Assembly: GCA_032622095.1 (NCBI GenBank)
Contig: CP136066.1
Coordinates: forward strand, 7,525,784 to 7,589,783
Origin: Siphonodentalium dalli
Taxonomy: Eukaryota; Mollusca; Scaphopoda; Gadilida; Siphonodentaliidae
DNA: 64,000 nt
Direction: 5' to 3'
Shown one piece after another: positions 54,257 to 64,000 of the stretch. The translations under genes were made by a program, and so were the position numbers. A model generated the notes under the pieces. The model had not been told where the DNA came from. It searched no databases and saw nothing but the letters and a program-made list of their open reading frames with translations. The first letter of the stretch is position 1. Every line of letters starts with the position of its first letter.

Positions 54257-54520
54257 AATTCAATAGGCTTATTGGACCGACCCGGGTTTTAGTATACGCA
54301 GGCTATGCTAGACCGTCCCGTATCCCGCATCAGAAAAGACCCACAGTCCAATAAGATGTATTGGACCGTCCCGGGTGGTAACAGAAGAGAACACGCAGTC
54401 CAGTGGAATCACTGGACCGTCCCGTTCTCTCTTAGCAGCCCGCAATCCAATGCCTCCATTGGAAGGTCCGGGTGTGGACAGCCAACTGACAATGCGCAAT
54501 CCAGCATCATCGCTGGATCC
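54257..54520 (+). repeat. Array of five ~50-bp units, each with a different but self-complementary hairpin
   Basis: The stems are CAATA/TATTG (54261-54274), GTCCAATA/TATTGGAC (54346-54366), GTCCAGTG/CACTGGAC (54398-54417), TCCAATG/CATTGGA (54446-54463) and ATCCAGC/GCTGGAT (54499-54518). Each is flanked by CGCA(A/G) before and often CC(G/T)(T/C)CCCG after. Stem bases change on both sides together. In one frame per unit the same DNA reads a proline-containing repeat (RNPMPPLEGP, RNPASSLDPP). Confidence 0.85.
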
Positions 54521-55500
54521 TCCCGCATTTTCCAAGATGCCGAGACAAGGCAAAGGCAAATATCAAGGCAAAAGTACAAGACAAAGGCCAAGTGAAGATT
54601 CAAGACAAGATTCAAGACACATACGACGCTGACCGGTCCCGACCTCAAGACTTTTCCACCCGATCCGCGGCCTGACTGTCGAAGATAAAATACCAAAGAA
54701 GATTCAAGACAGGGCGTAAGGGCGATCTTCGGATCTTCGGTCCTCGTGCCGCCCTTCCGGCGGGCACGCAAATCCTGTTCCTGCTCAACTGTAACTAACT
54801 GATCAACAAGGTATTCATAAAGCTACCGAGTGGACAATCTTTCATTGGCTAAACATTAACACTAGCCAAATGTGAGTCATCGTCGCCCAAAATAAAGGTA
54901 AATGTTGAACTTCAATCAACTTTCGTACTCAGGCAAAGCGATGATGGAACATATCATACCCTAGATATTAAAGTATATTAACCCTTACCAAATCATCGAC
55001 CGAAATGTGAATTTCGAACTTTAATCAACTTTCGTACTGACGCAAGGCGATATTCAGAACATTATCAGGACGCACTGAACGGTATGAAGAGGCACCACCG
55101 TTTTCCCACTGCTGGACCTTTCTTTGTCAACCCTACGGAAAACCCAACATTATTCTGAACATTAATTTCTGGAACAACCCTGCTGAAATTGACATATTCG
55201 CACAAGATAAAAACAAAATTAATGTTTGGCTCTCCAGTATTCTAACATTTCGCCTGTTTGACCTTGTGTGTGTATTCACGGTGATTCATTTTTCAAATGG
55301 AACAGTTTGTATGTCTGCCATAGTATCATCAACTTTTTTATTTTAGGGCAAACATCTTGAATAAGGTATAATAATTAAGTAACATGATACCTTCCATAAC
55401 AGCTGGTCGGCCGTGAGTATGTTAATATAATTGATTTTCTAGGAACTATTATCTCTCCTTATTGAAGTCTCCAAAAGGAGACTGCATTTCAGTTATAAAT
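54521..55500. other. No supported gene
   Basis: The stretch holds AAGGCAAA/ATTCAAGACA simple repeats (54535-54620) and a GCCGCCCTTCCGGCGGGC hairpin (54760-54777) that may be the 3' end of the preceding LINE. At 55428-55470 a single monomer of the 34-bp minisatellite is joined to GGAACTATTATCTCT. Confidence 0.6.
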
Positions 55501-55519
55501 TGATGGACCATATATGACT

Positions 55520-55980
55520 CTTTGTATGTATAACACGATTAAGATAACATTATCCTACAATGAGGGAATGGAATAATTAAAGTTATCAGAAGACTGTATG
55601 AGCGTGAGTCATACTGAATCATCACATATCTGGGCTATGGTCCGTTGTTTTCTGGTTTAACCAATCGATATGATCGAATATGTGTATGTATAGCACGTGT
55701 ATGATAACAATATCATACAAGGGGGATGGAATAATTAATGTTATCAGAAACCTGTGTATGAGCGTGATCCACACTGAATCATCACATATCTGGGCTATGG
55801 TCCGTTGTTTTCTGGTTTAACCAATCGATATGATCGAATATGTGTATGTATAGCACGTGTATGATAACAATATCATACAAGGGGGATGGAATAATTAATG
55901 TTACCAGAAACCTGTGTATGAGCGTGAGCCATACTGAATCATCACATATCTGGGCTATGGTCCGTTGTTTTCTGGTTTAA
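55520..55980 (+). repeat. 160-bp tandem repeat, ~2.7 copies
   Basis: ATCACATATCTGGGCTATGG recurs at 55621, 55781 and 55941. The third copy is interrupted by the MITE at 55981 and resumes after 56376. Confidence 0.95.
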
Positions 55981-56372
55981 CCCTTTACCCAACAAACCGG
56001 CCAAAACCGGCCAAATAAAGCTTCAACAGCCTAAAATATCTTCGGTCTGTCTCAATAAAACCATACAAATATGGATATCATTGGAACCGGCTCATTGACC
56101 ACATTGTGATGGTTATAGTTATACCCTGTGCCAATGCATTCTCTTATATATGCGAGTCGACCATAGGTCGCCTCGCATATATAAGAGAATGCATTGGCCT
56201 AAAAAAAATCATTTTTTAACACTTTTTACCATTTGTTCTTACATTCTTTAACAATTTTATAATTTTTAATGTGTTAAGCCAATGCATTCTCTTATATATG
56301 CGAGGCGACCTATGGTCGACTCGCATATATAAGAGAATGCATTGGCACAGGGCCCTTCTGTTGGGTAAAGGG
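55981..56372. mobile_element. PiggyBac-like MITE with nested palindromes (392 bp)
   Basis: TTAA duplications (55977-55980, 56373-56376) flank a 14-base terminal repeat CCCTTTACCCAACA and its inverse. Inside, two ~70-base near-perfect hairpins (about 56129-56198 and 56278-56346) are reverse complements of each other, each with CCAATGCATTCTCTTATATA arms. It interrupts the 160-bp repeat, which shows the empty site. No coding capacity. Confidence 0.93.
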
Positions 56373-56399
56373 TTAACCAATCGATATGATCGAACATTG

Positions 56400-56900
56400 A
56401 GACAAAGGGATTCAGGTTAGAGTATTCCAGATTATCAACAGAAATATTGTTTCTCTTCTCCAGAGAAGTATTAATGTACATAGCACGGTGACTGATCATG
56501 TACATGTTTACTTGTATTGAATCCACTCAACATAGCTATCAATGTGTCAGTGTTGCATTAAAGGCTCACTTAACATATCCCATATTATATACCATTTGGA
56601 AGAGGAACCAAAAATATATATATTCCACCAGAATACGGAACAGCTGTGGCCTTGGAGTGTCCACCAAGTTATAGAGATTATCAGATTCATTCCAAGACAT
56701 CCCCCTTTTCAAACCAGAATGTATCAGAATTCAAACTAAGAGATAGAGTTATTCCCCTTCCATTGAGAATAATAGACTGTATTGTACAGTCTGGATCAAA
56801 ATTAATCACATAAGTCACCTCAGTACCTCGACAAAAACAATGTTCCCAGTTTATTCGACCGGATCAGTTGATAACACAATGTTTTAGAGCTTCCTCTTTC
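56400..56900. other. No supported gene
   Basis: Unassigned sequence between the MITE-interrupted repeat and the minisatellite. Confidence 0.6.
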
Positions 56901-56904
56901 AAAT

Positions 56905-58685
56905 GGTATATAACATGGAATATGTTGTATATAATGTGATCTGTGTATATACCATGGAATATGCTGTATATAATGTGATATGGGTATATACCATGGAATA
57001 TGTTGTATATAATGTGATCTGTGAATATACAATGGAATGTGATATTGGTATACAACATGGAATATGTTGTATATAATGTGATATGGGTATAACCATGGAA
57101 TATGTTGTATATAATGTGATCTGTGTATATACCATGGAATATGTTGTATATAATGTGATCTGGGTATATACCATGGTATATGTTGTATATAATGTGATCT
57201 GGTATATACCATGGAATATGTTGTATATAATGTTATCTGTGTATATACCATGGAATATGTTGTATATAATGTGATCTGGGTATATACCATGGAATATGTT
57301 GTATATAATGTGATCTGGGTATATACCATGGAATATGTTGTATATAATGTGATCTGGGTATATACCATGGAATATGTTGTATATAATGTGATCTGGGTAT
57401 ATACCATGGAATATGTTGTATATAATGTGATCTGGGTATATACCATGGAATATGTTGTATATAATGTGATCTGTGTATACACCATGGAATATGTTGTATA
57501 TAATGTGATCTGTGTATATACCATGGAATATGTTGTATATAATGTGATATGGGTATATACCATGGAATATGTTGTATATAATGTGATCTGGTTATATACC
57601 ATGGAATATGTTGTATATAATGTGATCTGTGTATATACCATGGAATATGTTGTATATAATGTGATCTGGGTATATACCATGGAATATGTTGTATATAATG
57701 TGATCTGGGTATATACCATGGAATATGTTGTATATAATGTGATATGTGTATATACCATGGAATATGTTGTATATAATGTGATCTGTGTATATACCATGGA
57801 ATATGTTGTAAATAATGTGATCTGGGTATATGCCATGGAATATGTTGTATATAATGTGATCTGGGTATATACCATGGAATATGTTGTATATAATGTGATA
57901 TGTGTATATACCATGGACTATGTTGTAAATAATGTGATCTGGGTATATACCATGGAATATGTTGTATATAATGTGATCTGGGTATATACCATGGAATATG
58001 TTGTATATAGTGTGATCTGGGTATAAACCATGGAATATGTTGTATATAATGTGATATGTGTATATACCATGGAATATGTTGTAAATAATGTGATCTGGGT
58101 ATATGCCATGGAATATGTTGTATATAATGTGATCTGGGTATATACCATGGAATATGTTGTATATAATGTGATCTGGGTATGTACCATGGTATATGTTGTA
58201 TATAATGTGATCTGGGTATATACCATGGAATATGTTGTAAATAATGTGATATGGGTATATACCATGGAATATGTTGTATATAATGTGATCTGGGTATATA
58301 CCATGGAATATGTTGTATATAATGTGATCTGGGTATATACCATGGAATATGGTGTATATAATGTGATCTGGGTATATACCATGGAATATGTTGTATATAA
58401 TGTGATCTGTGTATATACCATGGAATATGTTGTATATAATGTAATCTGGGTAATACCATGGAATATGTTGTATATAATGTGATCTGGGTATATACCATGG
58501 AATATGGTGTATATAATGTGATCTGGGTATATGCCATGGACTATGTTGTAAATGATGTGATCTGGGTATATACATTGGGATATTTTGTATATAATGTGAT
58601 CTGGGTATATACCATGGAATATGTTGTATATAATGTGATATGGGTATATACCATGGAATATGTTGTATATAATGTGATCTGGTGT
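56905..58685 (+). repeat. 39-bp AT-rich minisatellite, ~45 copies
   Basis: The unit is GTATATACCATGGAATATGT plus TGTATATAATGTGATCTGG. CCATGG and an internal ATATAC/GTATAT make it partly palindromic. Occasional 37-41-base units break register. Frames of 364, 434 and 327 codons on either strand are products of the 39-base period and are not genes. Confidence 0.97.
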
Positions 58686-58849
58686 TTGAAAATTAAGTGT
58701 GCCTTTAACTGCAGAAACCGCTGAATACAATTCTCGTAACTTATTATCTCTCAACAGAGTACACAGATATTTTTTACTTTTTAATTGCAACTTATGGGAT
58801 TTGACTTCACATCGTATATATAGAGGATCTCACATGAGTTTCTATTTTA

Positions 58850-58965
58850 TACGGAATTTATCAACCGAGTTCACTAAATTCGATTTGAGCCGAGGTTTAC
58901 CGAGGCTCAAATAGAATTTAGAGGACGAGGTTGATAAATTACGTATAAAATAGGACGAGTGTGAG
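58850..58965. repeat. Palindromic repeat related to 29570-29645
   Basis: CTAAATTCGATTTGAGCCGA is followed by an inverted CTCAAATAGAATTTAG; TTTATACGGAATTTATCAAC and GTTGATAAATTACGTATAAA form the outer arms. Confidence 0.75.
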
Positions 58966-59151
58966 ATACATTTTATCACATGATCAAATAAACCCGAAGC
59001 AACGCGAAATATTCATCGAAAACAACAATCATAAACTACAGCGATCGCAAGTTATTTGAAGAACGCCGTGACGTCATCGCACGCGCTGATATTAAACGTG
59101 TCTATTACCGATAATTATGAAACTGCTTTTATGGCCAAATTATGTGATAAA

Positions 59152-59340
59152 TCTATATATATCATCGGTCGTCTGTCTGTCTGTCTGTGTGTGTGTGTGT
59201 ATAACTCGGTCACGCTTTTGGCGCGTTTATACCTTTTCAACCATGTATCCAATTTGGCCCAAATTTTTACCACGGCCTATAATGTGTGGTAAAAGATGAC
59301 TCACAAAAAATTTCACGCAGATTGGTTTGAGCAAACATGA
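59152..59340 (+). mobile_element. Helitron-like 5' end with (CTGT)n(GT)n tract
   Basis: TCTATATATATCATCGGTCG after an A, followed by CTGTCTGT and GTGTGT and then AACTCGGTCACGCTTTTGGC. The latter block occurs again at 60551-60590, so at least two copies of this family are present. No 3' CTAG end is assigned. The 59340-60000 interval has no supported gene. Confidence 0.5.
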
Positions 59341-59999
59341 GATATAACAATGTCCCCAAATACAGTATTTGCACTCAAGTATAGACACTATGATTTACGA
59401 CGTTTGTCGAAATGACGTCATGTGACGTCGCACGCAAACCCACACTTTCTTTGCTATTGTAGATAAACAAAATTCATGCCTCTATATACCAAAGCGTTGT
59501 TGCAAATATAGACGCGAAATTATTTTGTCAGTTCAGGTTGAGTATGAATATAAGTAATGGATGTTCATTTTGTCGTGGAATTGCATGTAGTGAGGTGTAC
59601 AGTAGCGACTCGAACGCTCTACCATCGCTGAACATGGGTGCCAATATGGTATTTTAATTTGCCAGTTCGGTGTGAACATAAGTAAAGAATGCTGTCTTTG
59701 TTATGAAAATTGTGCATTGAGTGTGGCATCGGTATACCCGGGTGATGGCGAACGGACACAGTGGGCACCGTTCAGTAGATTCGCCGGAACTCGGTTAGAA
59801 AAACCACATTCCCGGCCGGGACTAATACAGTGTAAATAATACTGCCGACGCTAATTAATGCTCTTTTAATCTTTCATGCATGCAGTTGAGTGTAAATCTG
59901 ATAAAAGAATGTTTAAAAGATCAAGATGTGCGCGAAGCGCGCGCTGTTCCAGATCATAGAATGTGCGCCAAGCGCAAAAATGAGCCGCATGCCCCCCCC

Positions 60000-60430
60000 C
60001 CCCCCGTCTAAATAACGGCTCCCGAATATAACCTGTTTCAGTTAGTATATATCTTGTATTATTGCGTATCATAATTATGTGCATGCATATTTGTGGGTGG
60101 GAGAGAGGGTGGGAGGGTAGAAAATACAGTTTTATTGAAATAAAGTGTTCCCAAAAATTGACAGCAGTGCAGGAGCCAGTGAACCTAAGGCTGCATGCTG
60201 AATACAGGCTCCCGCGGGGTCCGTTTAATAGCAAAATGTTCCGCAAGCCCCCTCCGTCGCTGAATAAAGGCTCCAGAATTGAGTATTTTCCAGTTAGTAT
60301 ATATAGTAATATTTAAAGTAATATGCTGATTTTGTTTCGTTCATTGTGTGCATGCGTATATGTGGGGTGGGGTGTATAAATACAGTTTAGTGAAATAAAG
60401 TATTCCCACGCGCATCCAGTAGAGAGAAGC
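60000..60430 (+). repeat. Two direct copies of a ~190-bp block
   Basis: Both copies carry a GGCTCC(C/A)GAAT block, CAGTTAGTATATAT (60040, 60291), GTGCATGC(A/G)TAT and AATACAGTTTAGTGAAATAAAG-like sequence, about 245 bases apart. A C14-C15 run lies at 59993-60005. Confidence 0.8.
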
Positions 60431-60865
60431 ATGACCATTCCATTTCTAATACAGAAATGTTCTTTGTTCGTGCCAGCGGACACTAGAATGTAACAAAGAA
60501 CATTTATGTACTCGTCATTTTGTGACGGGCAATCCTGTATATAAAACCCTATATGTGTGTGTAACTCGGTCACGCTTTTGGCGCGTTTATAACATGTCAA
60601 CCAATGTAGCCCAAAATTAGACCATACAATCTGTTACATATTAGAATACGACACGAACATTTTCAGGCTCATCGGTTGAAGACAGTCTGGGATATAGCAC
60701 AATTTTCAAGGGTCGCGGGATGGTGAAATTTCCGCAGTGTTTTATCAACAACACGGTTGACACTGATATATCACTTAGTGAACTATATAGTGATCTAATT
60801 CACATTTCGGCCAGCGGCCGATAACCTCGCCTACAGCTTAGAGCTGGCTGTGGTAAGACAAACAC

Positions 60866-61161
60866 ATGGTAAATATGAGTGAAACTGTGAAGCCGCGCAT
60901 AGGAGCTCTGTCGGATTTGCCGGACAATTTCGATAAAATCTTTTTTAATTCGGTGGGAACATCTTTAAAATCCCGTCAGCAAGGTTTCAGATACTATAGC
61001 GAAGGTTATGTCCACAACGTGTCAATAAATAAATTGGAAAATAAACTGTTTGTTGGAGCAAAATGTCACCGAAACAAGCGGAAAAATGAAAGTCCACACC
61101 AGGTTGATTTAGAGGTTGATTCATCGAATATTTCCGATCTCCACTGCTCTTGTCAAGCTGG
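60866..61161 (+). CDS. First exon of a SWIM-motif protein (YqaJ/ISL2EU-like?)
   Basis: An ATG at 60866 opens 98 codons plus two bases, ending at a consensus donor (GG then GTGAGT at 61162-61167). The peptide has RYYSEGYVHNVSINK, then GAKCHRNKRK and S-P-H-Q-V-D-L, and ends DLHCSCQAG. Cys-x-Cys followed by AG is the start of a SWIM zinc finger (CxC...CxH). The same order is seen in SWIM proteins that carry a YqaJ-type nuclease, often encoded by ISL2EU-like transposons or genes derived from them. The remaining exons are not recognisable in 61168-64000, so the gene is split over a large intron or truncated. Confidence 0.55.
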
Positions 61162-61558
61162 GTGAGTGCAATAATTATATCTTTTTAATGCTGCATTATT
61201 TTTGTGAATATACAAGTTTGTTCAGTGCAACCCACCATTCATTTGCCGAAACTATACGATCAATATGTGGAATATATATCCGATCCGTAAATTCCGAGCT
61301 TATTATTAATAACGAGTGATTTTGATGTTTATATACCTTTTAGTGTTATGCTCGTAAGCTATGACGTTCAGAACGTTTGTGTTGCTACTGATTTTGGTCA
61401 AGCCGCCCCTTCCCGATCAGCGACCACGCGCGACGTCAATGCTGCTCGTTTGAAATGTTTCATTGTAACGTACATGGCTTCAAAACTAGTTTGACCATAA
61501 CGGCATTTTGTAGCTAAGTGACGATTTAAACGTAAGAATCAACATTAAATTATCCACA

Positions 61559-62190
61559 GGCGCCCGTATAGAGGCTACTGCCCACATAAATTAGTAGTAT
61601 GATGTGAAACCCACCCACCACCCCATCCCGCCACCCATAGTATCTTATGCGCCACAAGCGCCCGTATAGAGGCTACTGCCCACATAAATAAGTAGTATGA
61701 TGTGAGCCCACCCACCACCCCATCCCGCCACCCATATTATCTTATGCGCCACAGGCGCCCGTATAGAGGCTACTGCCCACATAAATTAGTAGTATGATGT
61801 GAGCCCACCCACCACCCCATCCCGCCACCCATAGTATCTTATGCGCCACAGGCGCCCGTATAGAGGCTACTGCCCACATAAATTAGTAGTATGATGTGAG
61901 CCCACCCACCACCCCATCCCGCCACCCATAGTATCTTATGCGCCACAGGCGCCCGTATAGAGGCTACTGCCCACATAAATAAGTAGTATGATGTGAGCCC
62001 ACCCACCACCCCATCCCGCCACCCATAGTATCTTATGCGCCACAGGCGCCCGTATAGAGGCTACTGCCCACATAAATTAGTAGTATGATGTGAGCCCACC
62101 CACCACCCCATCCCGCCACCATAGTATCTTATGCGCCACAGGCGCCCGTATAGAGGCTACTGCCCACATAAATTAGTAGTATGATGTGAC
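61559..62190 (+). repeat. 97-98-bp satellite, ~7 copies
   Basis: GCGCCCGTATAGAGGCTACT recurs with a period of 97-98 bases (61561, 61659, 61756 and onward), together with CCCACCCACCACCCCATCCC. Copies differ at only a few sites, so expansion is recent. The array lies just downstream of the SWIM exon donor. Confidence 0.96.
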
Positions 62191-62730
62191 ATTTATTATC
62201 ACCACCTAAATTTATTGTGTTTGTCAACACAAATTAGCATCAAGTCTGGTTGATGTATAAACAATATTTATTTTTTTAAATCAAACAAAAAACACGAACC
62301 TATACAAACTAGGGCTGGGGGTTGTATGTATTTCACCAAGTAAATCCCCCAAATATAACATTTGGTAGGTCCAGGTGCTACCACTGAATGTACCATTACC
62401 AGTAATAGTAGATCATGCCATGAATCTATACTCTGGCTAATGAGTAATACCCATAGAGATATTTCAGCAGTAAAAAACCTAGCAACTTCTTGAAGTTTTG
62501 ACAAGGAACCTTATAAAGTCGAAAAATAATGCGGGGAATATATTTCTTAGTTGTTATCTGTTCCTGAATAATGTACTTCACTGTATGTGAATGTCCCAAC
62601 TCAAAATTGCACGTTTCAATAAACACCACTTAAGATAATATAAGGTCAGCGCGTTTTAAACGTTTTATAGCTATAAATTACCAATACAGAATCAATGTGT
62701 ATCAGCAGCATTGGGCCCGATTAGCTGGTA
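62191..62730. other. No supported gene
   Basis: AT-rich sequence; the short minus-strand frames have no recognisable content. Confidence 0.6.
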
Positions 62731-62731
62731 T

Positions 62732-63060
62732 ATCATCATCATCATCATCATCATCATCGGAACAAGTCATTTGACTTTTAGTTCCGGTACAATTGAATAA
62801 ATTAATGGATTTGCATAATATGCATATTAGTGTGAGTATATCATTTGACGTATTCGTAATCATACTTCAAGTGATAGAACTAAGCGTCTATGTTAGTCTT
62901 AAATTCATCCAGAGATTTTAGTTGAACGATATGGTCTGGTAGACTATTCCAAGACAAAACCACACGCTGCGTGAACAAGAATTTTCCTACATTCTTGTTG
63001 AACTTTTGTCTATATAATTTCCTGCTATTTACGTGCGCTCGCGCAACAGTATGGCGATCA
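62732..63060 (-). pseudogene. CR1/Rex-like LINE 3' end on the minus strand
   Basis: The minus-strand frame 63060-62880 reads a LINE C-terminal signature: K-F-L-F-T-Q-R-V-V, then WNSLPDHIV and L-D-E-F-K. A short untranslated tail follows, ending in a (GAT)n microsatellite (62732-62758 as ATC on the plus strand). The 5' part is missing. Confidence 0.8.
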
Positions 63061-64000
63061 GACAGATTCGTACGTAGCTTGGTGTCACCCTACTCCGTTT
63101 CACTCCATGACGTCACCAAAAACGACGTAAAACCTCGTGGCGTTCTGACATTTTTACTGTGCCGCGTTTTTGCTATGTTTATCTTATGTGTTGTTTTCGA
63201 TTATTTGTTTGTCGCCGATATCGCCATTTGTCCGGATTCCCTGTTTCTATATTTAAAACTGGCATGCTCGTAGTGAGCCTCGATTTCGATTTTTTCTCCC
63301 AGGTCAAAATACGTCAGAGTTATGACAAAAATAGATCGACCTACATTTTCTCCATCAGAACTCTACACCAAAGAGTCTATAGACTCCTTCGGGACCTACA
63401 TAGACCTACATAGACTCCTTCGTTTGGGTATTTTTACTTATAATTGGGAAGTTTTTTCATTTTTTGGTTCGTGCGAAGACCTCTTTTTATCGTGCGGGAA
63501 AAGAGAGACATTCAAAACGCGATTTCGTAATTCGACGCAATAGGATGAATAGCCTAACCTTCAGCCGAGTTCCGGGTCAAATACGACGAATGACGTAACA
63601 CAAAACAAAACGCATTTGTTGACACAAACACCGTTTGAACAGTTTATTATTACATAAAATGATCGTTATTGATTAATTATTGATATTTATTGTTGAATAT
63701 TGGCTGCTATCAATATTTACACAAATGGTATTAATTAGTTCTTATAATTGCTCCTTTGGTCAACTTTGACTATCGGAAAATGAAAATGAAAATATGCCGC
63801 TGAAAAAAATTTAATCGATATTAAAGTCTCATCCTTTCGGCAACATGGAATTGTTTTTAATTACTTAAATGATTCATATAGTAATTTGCCTTTTATCTGT
63901 GATGAAATGAGAAATAGTAATTGTCTTTTTTGCTAACATTAAATTAAATTAAATAAATTAAGTAAAATACAGTGAAATTATTTTTTTAATTATTATTTAT
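63061..64000. other. No supported gene
   Basis: Short open frames only; AT-rich toward the window end. Confidence 0.55.

Noticed and set aside
56820-58790. Very long open frames on both strands (364, 434, 327, 290 and 271 codons)
   Set aside because: They are translations of the second 39-bp minisatellite in different frames and strands; they end as soon as the array ends.
61559-62190. CRISPR-like or ribosomal spacer array
   Set aside because: The 97-bp units are contiguous and near identical, with no spacers and no rRNA sequence nearby.
62971-63543. Overlapping 73-100-codon plus-strand frames near the window end
   Set aside because: The first lies antisense to a LINE C-terminal fragment and the others have no recognisable content; no support as genes.

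Overview
The window is animal nuclear DNA, AT-rich and densely packed with repeats. The mix of an intact Polinton/adintovirus-like element, Helitrons, several non-LTR retrotransposon families, a Ty3/Gypsy element, many foldback elements, long minisatellites and lectin/PAN-type exons suggests a marine invertebrate, most likely a lophotrochozoan such as a mollusc. The species placement is inference; nothing in the window fixes it.

Positions 1-9603 hold thirteen closely packed, intron-free, same-strand genes of a Polinton (Maverick)/adintovirus-like element. In order they are protein-primed-type DNA polymerase B (start cut by the window edge), an unknown, an A32/FtsK-like packaging ATPase, two basic proteins sharing a Gly-Gly-Phe-Leu tail motif, an unknown, a retroviral-type integrase with chromodomain, a two-span membrane protein, a probable minor capsid protein, a small basic amphipathic protein, the double-jelly-roll major capsid protein, an unknown, and an adenain-like protease. 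All frames are open, so the element is young or recently functional. A roughly 390-bp near-perfect palindrome and a 51-bp satellite follow it.

Positions 12561-22841 hold a complete young Ty3/Gypsy retrotransposon: 1.13-kb LTRs that appear to differ at two positions, TTAA on both sides, a 2.26-kb leader, one 1691-codon Pol-like ORF with a very reduced Gag, and a polypurine tract. Positions 24483-27557 form a DNA transposon with 19-bp terminal inverted repeats flanked by TA. Its two arms are filled with palindromic TACCNNGGTA decamers around a broken gene.

From 27.6 to 64 kb the window is a mosaic. A PAN/Apple-like terminal exon (about 29.76-30.01 kb) and a C-type-lectin exon (about 43.94-44.15 kb) lie on the minus strand and may belong to one host gene; a SWIM-motif exon lies at 60.87-61.16 kb. 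The rest is mobile or repetitive DNA. It includes head-to-tail Helitrons (30.67-32.25 kb), a Helitron tail carrying nuclear-receptor-like half-sites (to 36.67 kb), and decayed LINEs (36.7-38.7, 41.9-43.3, 47.4-49.26, 49.56-50.1, 52.6-54.2 and 62.7-63.06 kb). It also includes a Harbinger-like element nested in a LINE (47713-49120), a piggyBac-like MITE (55981-56372), long minisatellites with 39-bp (twice), 34-bp and 97-bp units, and five hairpins whose stems covary (54.26-54.52 kb). Most long ORFs in the minisatellites exist only because the unit length is a multiple of three.
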